Shown: positions 17,315 through 26,418 of the stretch, piece after piece
How positions within the stretch are numbered: position 1 is the stretch's first letter
Layout of the letters: the number at the start of each line of letters is the position of its first letter
NCBI GenBank assembly: GCA_963707555.1
Contig: CAVPQM010000020.1
Span: forward strand, 124,001-188,000
Reading direction: 5' to 3'
DNA length: 64,000 nt
DNA from: JAFAFN01 sp963707555
Lineage (GTDB): Bacteria; Actinomycetota; Acidimicrobiia; Acidimicrobiales; Microtrichaceae
Notes under the pieces: generated by a model
Told to the model about the DNA's origin: nothing
The model's input: the letters and a program-made list of their open reading frames with translations, nothing else
Database searches by the model: none
Made by a program: the position numbers and the translations under genes

Positions 17315-17600
17315 GGAAAGTCCCCCTGTTCGGTTCACCTCGGGCACGCCGACGGCCTGCTGATCGCTGCAGCCCCCCGCACCGATCCACCTCGTCGCAC
17401 CCGCCTCCGTGACAGTAGCCACTCGACCGCCGAGGGTCCATGACAAATGTCATTCGTTGCCGTGCACGGTGTGCGGGGCCCGTGGGATCGACCGCTGCAG
17501 GGCCACGGTCGACTTCAATGGTCGGGTTGCGGACGCCGCCGCCGGAGGGCCCGCGATCGTCTTCGATCCGGTGGCTGACCGACGCTCCAGGAGGTGACCG

Positions 17601-19196
17601 GTGATCTTCCCCACGATGACGTTCGCGCTGTTCTTCGTCGTCGTGCTGGGGGTCGCCTGGAAGCTGAACGATCGGCCGCTGCACTGGCGGCTCTTCGTGC
17701 TGGCCGCGAGCTACGTGTTCTACGGCTGGGCCGACTGGCACTTCTGCTTCCTGCTCGCCGGTTCGACGGTCGGCAACTGGCTGTTCGGCCAGGCGATCTT
17801 CCGGGCCCGCGACGACGTCACCAGGAAGCGCTGGATGCTCGTCGGCGTCGGCTTCAACCTGCTGCTGCTGGGGTTCTTCAAGTACTACGGCTTCTTCGTC
17901 GACTCCGTGCTCGGGTTGCTCGAGCCGCTCGGCCTGTCCGCCAGCCCGCTGCTCATCAAGGTGCTGCTGCCGGTCGGCATCTCGTTCTTCACCTTCTGCG
18001 CGGTGAGCTACCTGATCGACATCTTCCGAGGTGAGCAGGAACCGATCACGCTCATCGACTTCGCGGTCTACCTGGCGTTCTTCCCGCACCTGGTCGCCGG
18101 CCCGATCGTGCGTGTCTCGGAGTTCGCGCCGCAGCTGCAGCGCCGCCGCAACCCGGAACGCATCGACGCGACGCGAGCCGTCCGGCTGATCTGCAGGGGT
18201 CTGTTCAAGAAGGTCGTGATCGCCAACTTCCTGGCGACCGCCATCGTCGACCCCGTCTTCGTCGCGCCGGGCCAGCACACCAACCTGGAGCTGCTCGTCG
18301 GCGCATGGGCGTACGCCGTGCAGATCTACGCCGACTTCTCCGGCTACACCGACATGGCGATCGGCATCGCGATGCTCATGGGCATCCGCTTCCCCGACAA
18401 CTTCGACCAGCCGTACTCCTCGAGGTCGATCCAGGAGTTCTGGCGTCGTTGGCACATGACGCTGTCGCGCTGGCTGCGCGACTACCTGTACATCCCGCTC
18501 GGCGGCAACCGCGGCGGACCGCGTGCCGAGTACCGGAACCTCTTCCTCACCATGCTGCTCGGCGGCCTGTGGCACGGCGCGAGCTGGACGTTCGTGATCT
18601 GGGGCGCCTTCCACGGCACGGGTCTCGCGGTCGAGCGCTACTACGCGATGCGCGACCAGCAGGCGAAGGGCCCCGACCGCACGCCGCGCCGCGCCGGTGG
18701 TGACGCGCCCCGGTCACCGGGACGGTGGGCCGAGCGACTGGGGCTGGGTCCGGTCGCGTCGAAGGAGGATTCGCCGGTGGCGGCCTCGACGCTCGCGGAC
18801 CACCACGGCGACGACGCCACCCTGGTCATGTCGACCCAGCTCGAGCCGATCGAGCACCGGTCGATGAACCCGTGGCTCGCCCGCCTCTGGGTGTTCCACT
18901 TCGTCGTGGTCGGTTGGATCTTCTTCCGGGCCCCCGACCTGGGCACCGCCCTCAGCTACCTCTGGGGCCTGCTGACCAACTGGGGGATCGGCACGCTGGT
19001 CACCCCGGTGGTGCTGCTGGCCGTCGCCGTCGGCATGGTGGGCCAGTTCGTCCCGCGGCGCCTCGGTGACTCGCTCGAGTTCCGTGCCTCACAGCTCCCA
19101 CCCGCGGTGATCGCCGTCGGGGTCGGCTTCTTCTTCGTCGTGTGCAACCTGCTCGGCCCGCAGGGCGTCGCACCGTTCATCTACTTCGCGTTCTGA
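17601..19196 (+). CDS. MBOAT family O-acyltransferase (AlgI/DltB-like)
   Basis: This 531-residue polytopic membrane protein transfers acyl (usually acetyl) groups to extracytoplasmic polysaccharides. The family core is clear: LLPVGISFFTFCAVSYLIDIFRG, the cytoplasmic loop FWRRWHMTLSRWLRDYLYIP with His285, and the catalytic histidine in GLWHGASW (His325). A long polar insertion (about residues 350-410) splits the last helices, which is unusual for AlgI. AGGAGGTG precedes the GTG start. It is followed by an SGNH-domain gene, the usual partner, so the pair probably O-acylates a cell-wall or capsular glycan. Confidence 0.93.
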   Translation: MIFPTMTFALFFVVVLGVAWKLNDRPLHWRLFVLAASYVFYGWADWHFCFLLAGSTVGNWLFGQAIFRARDDVTRKRWMLVGVGFNLLLLGFFKYYGFFVDSVLGLLEPLGLSASPLLIKVLLPVGISFFTFCAVSYLIDIFRGEQEPITLIDFAVYLAFFPHLVAGPIVRVSEFAPQLQRRRNPERIDATRAVRLICRGLFKKVVIANFLATAIVDPVFVAPGQHTNLELLVGAWAYAVQIYADFSGYTDMAIGIAMLMGIRFPDNFDQPYSSRSIQEFWRRWHMTLSRWLRDYLYIPLGGNRGGPRAEYRNLFLTMLLGGLWHGASWTFVIWGAFHGTGLAVERYYAMRDQQAKGPDRTPRRAGGDAPRSPGRWAERLGLGPVASKEDSPVAASTLADHHGDDATLVMSTQLEPIEHRSMNPWLARLWVFHFVVVGWIFFRAPDLGTALSYLWGLLTNWGIGTLVTPVVLLAVAVGMVGQFVPRRLGDSLEFRASQLPPAVIAVGVGFFFVVCNLLGPQGVAPFIYFAF

Positions 19197-19242
19197 TGGG
19201 GACCTCGACGGGAACCGACGTGCCGCTGGACGGAGCAGGGCG

Positions 19243-20367
19243 ATGACGACGGACCAACGCGCCCCTCGCCGCGACGAGCCACGCGGAGCGCCGCAGGTCG
19301 ACGCTCGCGCCGGCGGCGGTCGTCCGCCGCGCGGACCGCGTCGTCGGGTCCGGCGCACGATGTCCGCGGACTCGGTGTGGAAGGGCTGCGTGGTCTCTCT
19401 CGCGGTGTTCGTCGTGTTCGCCTCGGGGAACATGGTGACCTCGGCCCGCGGCATGCCCCTGGGGTGGCAGCGTGACGTGGCGGTCGCCGCGGCCGGCGCG
19501 ATCGACCGGGTCGCCAACTTCTTCTCGCTGAACCGGCCCTACGACTGGGGCGCCGAGCAGCTCGGCATCGACCAGAACGACGAGGACTTCGAGTTCCCCG
19601 CGGAAGAGGTCGAGGTCACCGACGACCCGCAGGCGTCGACGACCACGACGACCATCGCCCCGGTGCGCGTCCCGACCGCGGCCGCCCCGCTGCGGGTCGT
19701 CATCGCCGGCGACTCGACGGCCAAGTCGCTGGGCGACACGCTCATCGCCGAGACCAGCGGCGTGCCGGAGCTCACCCTGACGAACGAGGGCAAGGTCTCG
19801 ACGGGCCTGGCGCGCTCGGACTACTTCAACTGGGGTGCGCGGCTGCAGGAGATCGTGACCCAGGACGATCCCGAGGTCGTCATGTTCATGGTGGGAGCGA
19901 ACGACGGGCAGTCGATCCTCGAGGGCGACGGCACCGTCGTCGCTCAGTTCGGCACGCCGGAGTGGACCGAGGAGTACCGGCGGCGCGTCGCCGGCATCAT
20001 GGACCTGACCAAGGGCGGCGCTCGCCGGCTGATCTGGGTCGGCGAACCGAACGTCGGCACCGGCAACGTGCAGCAGGCGGTGGCGCTCGGCAACCAGCTC
20101 GCCGAGGAAGAGGCGGCGAAGCGACCGTGGGTGACCTACTTCGACCTGGCGGGTCTGGTCGCGGGACCCGACGGCGGTTTCTCCGAGTACATCACGCTGC
20201 CCGACGGATCGACCGCTCGGTGCTTCGCCGGCGACGGCGTGCACCTGAGCGTCAAGTGCCTGGACCGTGTGATGGAGGAGCTGGTGCCGACCCTCACCGG
20301 TCTCTACGCGACCGCGGAGGCCCAGGACCCGGGCGTCACGACGACGACGGCACCTTCGGGGGACTGA
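19243..20367 (+). CDS. SGNH-hydrolase-fold protein (DUF459-like), MBOAT partner
   Basis: This 374-residue protein has a basic cytoplasmic start, one transmembrane anchor (about residues 48-66) and an extracytoplasmic SGNH domain after a Thr-rich linker. The catalytic set is visible: Ser158 in AGDSTAKSL, Asn220 in GANDG, and the Asp331-x-x-His334 pair in GDGVHLS. Such proteins accept acyl groups from MBOAT partners and pass them to glycans. It starts 46 bases after the MBOAT gene with GGAGCAGG upstream. A Thr-rich tail ends in a stop codon that is triplicated by an 18-bp repeat. Confidence 0.88.
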   Translation: MTTDQRAPRRDEPRGAPQVDARAGGGRPPRGPRRRVRRTMSADSVWKGCVVSLAVFVVFASGNMVTSARGMPLGWQRDVAVAAAGAIDRVANFFSLNRPYDWGAEQLGIDQNDEDFEFPAEEVEVTDDPQASTTTTTIAPVRVPTAAAPLRVVIAGDSTAKSLGDTLIAETSGVPELTLTNEGKVSTGLARSDYFNWGARLQEIVTQDDPEVVMFMVGANDGQSILEGDGTVVAQFGTPEWTEEYRRRVAGIMDLTKGGARRLIWVGEPNVGTGNVQQAVALGNQLAEEEAAKRPWVTYFDLAGLVAGPDGGFSEYITLPDGSTARCFAGDGVHLSVKCLDRVMEELVPTLTGLYATAEAQDPGVTTTTAPSGD

Positions 20368-20411
20368 GCACTTCCGGTGGACTGAGCACTGTCGGTGGAC
20401 TGAGCACTGTC
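20359..20411. repeat. 18-bp tandem repeat spanning the SGNH gene stop codon
   Basis: Three copies of a unit with core GGACTGAGCACT lie at the gene end. Stop codons repeat in frame at 20365, 20383 and 20401. Confidence 0.88.
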
Positions 20412-20421
20412 GGGCGCTCGT

Positions 20422-21237
20422 TCAGCCGAGCGTGCCGAGGATCGGCTGGCTCAGCCACACCGCCAACATCGCGCCGAGCGCCAGGCCCGGGCCGAACGGG
20501 AACCGGCTGCCCTTCCGGGCGACCAGCGCGGCGATGCCCATGACCAGGCCGGCCAGGCTGCCGAAGAGCAGGCCGTAGACCAGCAGCACCGGGCTCAGCC
20601 ACGAGAGGAACAGTCCGAGCAGCAGGGCGAGACGCACGTCGCCGAAGCCCAGCTTGCCGGGCGCGGCGAGGAACAGCACGAAGAACAAGAGGAACGACGC
20701 GATCGCGCCGACCGCCGCGGTCACGATCGAGGCGGGTTCCCCGATGCCGATCGACACCGCGCTGATGAGCACGAACCCCACGGCGGTGCCGACCCACGGC
20801 ATCCAGAAGGGGATGAGCCAGATCCGCAGGTCGATCGTCGCGATCGCGGCGAGCACCACCACGAACCAGAGGAACGGCACCACGATCCACGTCACCCCGA
20901 GCAGTGCCACGGTGAGCGCCATCGCGGCGGGCACGCCGATCTGCACCAGAGGGACCGTCGCCGGGAGCGAGGTCCGACACTCGGGACAGCCACGGAACCA
21001 GCTCCGCACCGGCGGCACGTCCACGGCGCGGTACACGTGGTGGCACTCCGGGCAGCGGGCCTCGCGGTACGACGCCCGGATCACCGGCGGCGGGTGCGCG
21101 TCGTCGCCCACCTCGGCGGCCACGTCGCGCGGGCTCATCGGCCGCTGCTCCTTGTAGCGGTGGACGGGCACCGTGATCGCCCAGCCGACGACCACGCCGA
21201 GCGCGGTGACCAGGATCAGGAGCATCGTTTCGTCCAC
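20422..21237 (-). CDS. Prepilin peptidase, A24 family
   Basis: This 271-residue membrane aspartic protease cleaves type IV pilin or Tad-type prepilin leaders. The N-terminal cytoplasmic domain carries two zinc-type CxxC pairs (CPECHH and CPECRT). The two catalytic aspartates appear in IDLRIWLIP and in GFGDVRLALLLG (the GxGD motif). Eight or so hydrophobic helices follow. No N-methyltransferase-specific motif is obvious beyond the zinc ribbon. No pilin genes lie next to it, so its substrates must be encoded elsewhere. A start at the internal ATG four codons later is also possible. Confidence 0.9.
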   Translation of the reverse strand: MDETMLLILVTALGVVVGWAITVPVHRYKEQRPMSPRDVAAEVGDDAHPPPVIRASYREARCPECHHVYRAVDVPPVRSWFRGCPECRTSLPATVPLVQIGVPAAMALTVALLGVTWIVVPFLWFVVVLAAIATIDLRIWLIPFWMPWVGTAVGFVLISAVSIGIGEPASIVTAAVGAIASFLLFFVLFLAAPGKLGFGDVRLALLLGLFLSWLSPVLLVYGLLFGSLAGLVMGIAALVARKGSRFPFGPGLALGAMLAVWLSQPILGTLG

Positions 21238-21276
21238 CCGTCCCTATCGGCGCCCGACGTGCCACTCCTGAACCGA

Positions 21277-22834
21277 TCATCCGGGCTCTGGTGCGGCGCC
21301 GGGGCGTCGCAGTTCGAGCACCTGTTCGTCGGGGGCGGCGACGGCCCCGGCGAGCAACTGCGCCGCGGCGCGGCGATCGACCTTCTGCGCGCCGGTGAGC
21401 GGCACCGAGCCGATCGAGCGCGAACGCCTCGGGCAGCTTGTGGCGGGCCAGGGTCCGCGCGCCGTGGTCCCGCAGCTGCTCGAGCGTCGGCGGTCGATCG
21501 CGGTCCGCAGGTACCACGAGCGCGACGCCGACCTCGCCCATGACGTCGTGCTGCGCGGGCACGATCACGACGTCGCGCACGGCGGGGTGGTCGACGAGGA
21601 CAGCCTCGACCTCGGACGGGAACACGTTGTAGCCGCCACGGATGTACATCTCGGTCCGCCGACCGGCGAGAGACACGAGTCCGTCGCCGTCGACGGTCGC
21701 CAGGTCGCCGGTGCGCAGCCACCGATCGCCGGTCAGCGCGGCGGCCGTCGCGTCGGGATCGTTCCAGTAGCCGTCCATCACCGCGTCGGAGCGCAGCTGC
21801 AGCTCGCCGACGGTGTCCACCGCGACGGGACGGTCGTGCTCGTCGGCGATGCGGATCTCGACACCCGGGCGTGGTCTGCCCACGGTGTGCAGCGCCTCGT
21901 CGTCGGGTGCATCGAACGCGGTGCCCAGGCCGACGCCACCGGACTCGGTCGACGAGTAGCGGATCGAGTACGCGGCACCGAAGCGTCGCCGTGCCTCGAT
22001 CACGAGCGAGGGCGGCGACGCGGCCCCGCCGGCGATGATCGCCTGCACGCACGACAGGTCGAGTGAGTCCATCAGCTCTGAGCGCAGCATCAACGCGAGC
22101 TGGGGTGCGACGCACCCGATGGTCGGCATCCGGTGCTCGGCGACGAGGCGCAGCGCGTCGTCGGGGCGCCAGCGCTCCATCACGTGCAGGGTCGCGCCGA
22201 GGCGCAGGTACCAGGCCATCTTGCCGGTCATGCCGATGTGGGCGAACTGCGTCGACGCGAGCATCGGAGCGCCGCCGCCCCACGTCGACTCGGCGTCGGG
22301 GCCCAGGTCGATCCGTTGGATCGCACGCAGCTGCCGTTCGCGGTACAGCGCCGCCTTCGCCCGCCCGGTGGTGCCGGAGGTGAAGCAGATCGCCGCGGGG
22401 CGGTCGTCGTCCGGTGCGGGGTCGGGCACCGATGCCCCTTCGACCGCGAGCTCGGCGCCGCGTCCGCCGGGAGCGAGGACCTCGACCGTGGCGCGCAGCG
22501 GGAGCCCGTCGACCAGGTCACGGCCGGCCAGCACGAGGCGGGGCGACACCGTCGCGACCAGCTCGCCGCGTTCGGTGGGGGTGATCGCGGTGCTGACGCC
22601 GGCGGCGACGGCTCCGAGCCGGGCACACGCGACGGCGGCGATCAGCCACTCGCCGCCCGAGGGCAGCACGAGCGTGACGACGTCGCCAGCGTGCACACCG
22701 TGCTCCATGAGCCCGACGGCGAGCTCGTCGGCACGCACGCTGAGCTCGGTGTAGCTCAGCGTGCCGTCGGGTCCGACGACGGCGGGGCGCTCGCCGAAGC
22801 GGGCAGCGGCTTCACGTGCGATGGCTCCGAGCAC
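21277..22834 (-). pseudogene. AMP-dependent acyl-CoA synthetase/ligase, C-terminal frameshift
   Basis: The frame encodes a class I adenylate-forming ligase that would activate a carboxylic acid as its CoA thioester. Motifs include ICFTSGTTGRAKAALY (P-loop), IRYSSTESGGVGLGTA, DRWLRTGDLATVDGDG and RRTEMYIRGGYNVFPSEVE. Near 21408 one extra base shifts the frame. Reading on in the next frame gives the expected C-terminal VPLTGAQKVDRRAAAQLL with the catalytic lysine, and a stop at 21277. Everything else is intact, so this is either a very recent lesion or a sequencing error. The start is a GTG with no strong ribosome site. No TetR operator is found upstream, unlike the synthetase at 29.9 kb. Confidence 0.82.
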
Positions 22835-22873
22835 GCATGGAGCGTAGACCCGCGCCCGATGCCCGCCGTCGGG

Positions 22874-22911
22874 ACGACGTCCCATGGGGAGCGCTCCCCA
22901 TGGGTCGTCGT
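22874..22911. promoter_or_regulatory. Perfect 24-bp palindrome with outer arms, between divergent genes
   Basis: CCCATGGGGAGC and its exact complement abut with no spacer (22881-22904). After one mismatch on each side the match continues for 6 bp (ACGACG/CGTCGT). It lies between the divergent ligase (start 22834) and membrane-protein (start 23003) genes, so an operator or cruciform is more likely than a terminator. Confidence 0.6.
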
Positions 22912-23002
22912 TGTCCCGGTGATCGCCAGATGGCACACTTCGACATCGTTGGGTGAGTGCGCAAGCAAGAGGGTGGGCGCGCAGCAGGGAGAGGGAGATC
23001 CG

Positions 23003-23329
23003 ATGGACGGCAGACCGCCCCCACCGCCGCAGTTCGGCGCGCAGGGATACTCGACCGGCCCCATGATGAGCGGGCCGGTGGTCAACTCCGCGGCGACGAC
23101 CGCGATGTGGTTCGGCATCGCCACGCTGTTGTGCGGCGGAGTGTTCTCGCCGTTCGCGCTCGGATTCGGGATCAAGGGCTACAGCCAGTCGAAGCAGCTC
23201 GGCGGCGAGGGCGCCGGGAAGTCCTTGTTCGGGGCGATCGTCGGTGGACTCGTGCTCGCGGTGCTCGTCGTGGTGCTGCTCGGCGCGCTGGCGGCGGCCG
23301 GGTCGTCGTCGACGAGCACCGGCTACTGA
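23003..23329 (+). CDS. Small membrane protein, DUF4190-like
   Basis: This 108-residue protein has a Pro-rich cytoplasmic start (DGRPPPPPQFG) and two hydrophobic helices (about 34-54 and 75-97), joined by a loop GFGIKGYSQSKQLGG. A short Ser/Thr tail follows. The two-helix plan and the GxxxxGxxG-type first helix fit the DUF4190 group of small actinobacterial membrane proteins. GAGGGAG lies 6 bases upstream of the ATG. It precedes another uncharacterised gene by 14 bases, suggesting a small operon. Confidence 0.75.
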   Translation: MDGRPPPPPQFGAQGYSTGPMMSGPVVNSAATTAMWFGIATLLCGGVFSPFALGFGIKGYSQSKQLGGEGAGKSLFGAIVGGLVLAVLVVVLLGALAAAGSSSTSTGY

Positions 23330-23343
23330 TCGGGGACGCGTCG

Positions 23344-23742
23344 ATGGGTGAGATCGAGTGGACACCGCACGAGAGCGCGCTCTGGTGGACCTGCGAGACG
23401 ATGCGCGACCGGATCCGCCACGAGCGATGGCCCGATCCGATCCCCGCGAGCTTCGCCCGCCAGTTCCACCACGAGGAGCGGATCTTCCAGTGGGGCGACT
23501 ACCAACGTTCGTGGTTCGGAGCGACGGGCGACGGCAGCTACAACACGTCGACCTTCTTCATGGGCGGGTTCGGGGTCGCCGGGCTGGCCCTCGGTGCCGC
23601 GACGTTGGGTGCCTCGGCGATCGGCAACTCGGCGCGCAAGAGCCGAGCACGCCAGGACGCCACACAGATGTGGCGGCCCATCGACCAGGGACGTGCCTGG
23701 CGCTCGTCCGAGCCGTGCAGGAGGACCCGTCGGCCGATCTGA
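23344..23742 (+). pseudogene. Uncharacterised protein, C-terminally truncated at a deletion junction
   Basis: The first about 117 residues look like a coherent protein: EIEWTPHESALWWTCETMRDRIR, then a Tyr/Trp-rich part and a short Gly/Ala hydrophobic stretch (GFGVAGLALGAATLGASAIG). The sense sequence stops after QMWRPIDQG. From about 23695 onward a different frame carries the second half of an ECF sigma factor, so the remaining codons here are out-of-frame. I infer that a deletion (or assembly join) fused two genes. The intact protein was probably longer. Function unknown. Confidence 0.55.
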
Positions 23743-24092
23743 CGGTCGGCTGGATGATGGTGGTCGGCCGTCGTCGCTTCCTCGACCGCCTCCGTCGTGA
23801 GCGGCGCGAATCGGCGCGCCTGGAGCGCGTCGGCGCGACCGGCGACGTCGACGAGCCCGACTGGTCGCTGGTCGAGGGTGGTGTCGCACTCGACGGTCTC
23901 GGTCAGCTGCCGGCCACCCAGCGCGCCGCGTTGGTGTTCCGCTACGTCGACGACCTGTCGACCGCCGAAGTGGCCGCCCTGCTGGACCGCAGCGTGGCGG
24001 CGACCGAGTCGTTGCTCGCTCGCGCACGACGAGAACTGGCCCGCATCGTGGAGAAGGCCCGCATCGTCGGGGAGGTCGGACATGAGCTCTGA
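23697..24092 (+). pseudogene. ECF sigma factor fragment lacking region 2.1-2.3
   Basis: The sense frame covers the end of region 2 (VGWMMVVGRRRFLDRLRRE) and a full sigma region 4 (LDGLGQLPATQRAALVFRYVDDLSTAEVAALLDRSVAATESLLARARREL). The about 60-70 residues needed for core RNA polymerase and -10 binding are missing, because the frame joins the truncated gene upstream. No start codon with a ribosome site is seen. An N-terminally truncated sigma factor should not work alone. It overlaps the following anti-sigma-like gene by 11 bases, the normal arrangement for an ECF sigma and its partner. Confidence 0.65.
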
Positions 24093-25448
24093 GAAGTCTC
24101 GCGACACATTCGCCGATCTGCTCGCTCGTGCGACCGAGGACCCGCCGGGCGACCTGGTCGACCGCATGCGCTCGTTCGCAGCGCTCGCCGACACTGCTCC
24201 TGCGCGGCGTCGTCGGCTGCCCCGGGCGGGCACCTTCGCGCTGGTCGCAGCGTCGCTCGCGCTGGTCGTCGCTGCGGCGGTCGTCACCGCCGATCGTGGT
24301 CCGACGACCCAGCGGGACCTGGCGCGGCGAACGGCAACTACCTGCCGCGCCAGTGGCCCGAGGTGCTGGACTCGGCGGTGGTCACGCGATCGCTCGATCC
24401 GACCGACGGCGCGCCGGACAGCGCAGCTTGGTTGCTGGCCCAGGACGGCGTCGCAGCGGCGCAGCTGGTCGCGTACGACGAGGCCGATGGCGAGATGAGC
24501 GCCGCACGTCCGCAGGTGAACCAGGGCAGCGGCACGTGGACGGGGTGGTTCGGCGGCAACTCGTGGTCCGGGGTCGTGCTCGCTCGCGCCGTCGGTGACC
24601 GGCAGCGGTTCGACCCGCTGACCTCCGCCGAGCTCGGACGTGGGCTCGACCTGCACGAGGATCGGTTGCCGGCGGGGTGGACGGTGATCGAGGACCCCGA
24701 GGGCGTGCTCACTGCCGCGTTCACCGGTTCGCCGTCGCCGCGGTCCACGACCGCTGTGGCGACCCGGGTCGACACGTCCCATCGGCTGCCGACGGCCTCG
24801 GTCATGACGATCCGGGTCGAGGACGCCGCGGCAGCGCTCGACCTGGTCGACTCCTTCGCCGGTGGCCCTCCGGGAGAGCAGCACTTCGATCTCGGTACCG
24901 GGCCTCAGGCGCTGTTGGTCGACCACGTGACGACGGGTGGCAGCTCTGTCGTGTGGTCGCCGGGGCCCGGCATGGTGGTCGTGGCCTCAGCGACCATCCT
25001 GACCGACGAGGACCTGTCTGTCGATCGCCCGTTCGAGCCGCCCGGTGTCGGCGGCGAACTGGGAGCGGCTGACGCCGCCCGGGAGTCGCGAGCTGTCCGA
25101 GGCGACGTGCCGCGCGCTGGACGCACGCCCGGCCGGACTCGGCCCGGTGAGCGACCGCAACGGTGTCACCCAGCTCGGCGGGTCCTGGGTCCAGGTGCTC
25201 GGCGCAGGACCTCTTCCAGTCTGACCACCGGTGACCGCCGGCGGGTCGCCGACGCGGTCCGCGCCGACCGGGAGGGCTTCGACCGCATCCTCGCGACGCT
25301 CACCGAGGCCGAACGCGCCCCGCTGATCACGATGCGGGACGTCGCGCTCGAGCCGGAGCGCATCGATGAGCACGCTGCGGATGACGAGGTGCGAACCGCG
25401 GCGTTCCTCGTCACGACGCTCGGTCGCGCCGGCTGCGGGTTCGCCTGA
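24082..25448 (+). pseudogene. Anti-sigma-like single-pass membrane protein, multiply frameshifted
   Basis: The first frame gives a cytoplasmic segment (TFADLLARATEDPPGDLVDRM) and one transmembrane helix (about residues 50-68, TFALVAASLALVVAAAVV). The extracytoplasmic part continues in another frame from about 24325 (NYLPRQWPEVLDSAVVTRSL). A third frame near 25100-25220 reads LDARPAGLGPVSDRNGVTQL, after which the second frame resumes with FDRILATLTEAERAPLITM. At least two or three indels are needed to restore one protein of about 455 residues. Being coupled to an ECF sigma gene suggests it once sensed an envelope signal. There is no zinc-binding anti-sigma motif. Confidence 0.5.
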
Positions 25449-25506
25449 ACCTCTGAGCGGGTTCGGGCACCGGGGGCGAGTGGGCACCGGCGCTACGGTC
25501 CACGCC

Positions 25507-26334
25507 ATGGAGCTGACACCCGACTCGATCCGACTCGACGGCCGCCGAGCGTTGGTGACCGGCGCCGCGCAGGGGATCGGCAAGGCGACCGCCCTGGCGC
25601 TCGCACGGTTCGGTGCCGAGGTCGCGGTGTGCGACAAGCTCGCCGAACCCCTTGCCGAGACCGTGGCCGAGATCGGCTCGCTCGGCGGGGTCGCTCGTCC
25701 CGCGGTGCTCGACGTGCGCGACCGCGACGCTGTGGATGAGTGGATCGGGTCGCTGTCGCTCGACTGGGACGACCTGCACGTGCTGGTGAACAACGCGGGT
25801 GGTGGCTTCCACGCGGAGTTCGAGTCGCTCAGCGCCGGCGGCCAGGCGGCGCTGATCGCGGAGAACTTCACGCAGGTGGCCGACGTGACGCGCACCTGTC
25901 TGCCGCTGCTGCGCGCCGGTGCGACGGTCGTCGGCGGCGCGTCGGTCGTCAACATCACGTCGGTCGAGGCGCACCGGGCGGGGCCCGGGTTCGGCATCTA
26001 CTCGGCGATGAAGGCGGGGGTCGCGAACCTGACCAAGACGCTCGCGCTCGAGCTCTCTGCCGATCGCATTCGCGTCAACGCCGTCGCCCCCGACATGATC
26101 CCGACGCCCGGCGACTCCGGACTGGCCGACGACTCCGGTGCCATGACGGCAGCCGGTTGGGACATGATGCCCTGGCCCGAGACCGGGCACGTCGACGACG
26201 TCGCCGGCGCGGCCATCTGGCTGGCTGGTCCGATGAGCCGTTTCGTGACCGGCTCGACGGTGCACGTCGACGGCGGCACGCTCGCCGCCTCGGGCTGGAA
26301 GCGGTCGGTCGACGGCGGCACCTGGGTGCTCTGA
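25507..26334 (+). CDS. Short-chain dehydrogenase/reductase (SDR)
   Basis: This 275-residue NAD(P)-dependent oxidoreductase is intact. The nucleotide-binding TGAAQGIG motif is followed by an acidic residue at the end of beta-2 (VCDKL), favouring NAD. NNAGGG, the active-site serine in VVNITSVEAH and Tyr165-x-x-x-Lys169 in YSAMK complete the set. The C-terminal VTGSTVHVDGGTLAASGW is typical of classical SDRs. It precedes the first operator-bearing CoA-transferase gene by about 85 bp and could oxidise a hydroxyacyl or alcohol intermediate. The internal ATG at 25507 is chosen over longer frames that add basic, low-complexity residues. Confidence 0.9.
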   Translation: MELTPDSIRLDGRRALVTGAAQGIGKATALALARFGAEVAVCDKLAEPLAETVAEIGSLGGVARPAVLDVRDRDAVDEWIGSLSLDWDDLHVLVNNAGGGFHAEFESLSAGGQAALIAENFTQVADVTRTCLPLLRAGATVVGGASVVNITSVEAHRAGPGFGIYSAMKAGVANLTKTLALELSADRIRVNAVAPDMIPTPGDSGLADDSGAMTAAGWDMMPWPETGHVDDVAGAAIWLAGPMSRFVTGSTVHVDGGTLAASGWKRSVDGGTWVL

Positions 26335-26350
26335 GCGGCTCGTGACTATT

Positions 26351-26369
26351 ATCTGACGACCCGTCAGAT
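26351..26369. promoter_or_regulatory. TetR-type operator, copy 1 (perfect)
   Basis: ATCTGACG-ACC-CGTCAGAT is a perfect 8-3-8 inverted repeat, 50 bp upstream of the CaiB/BaiF start at 26419. It is one of six sites in the window. Confidence 0.85.
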
Positions 26370-26418
26370 CCGGCGGTGCCGAATGGGTCTGTCGTACCGC
26401 ATCAGTCAGGAGCATCAC

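Noticed and set aside
22881..22904. Terminator between genes
   Set aside because: It lies between two divergent starts, where no transcript ends; no loop is present.
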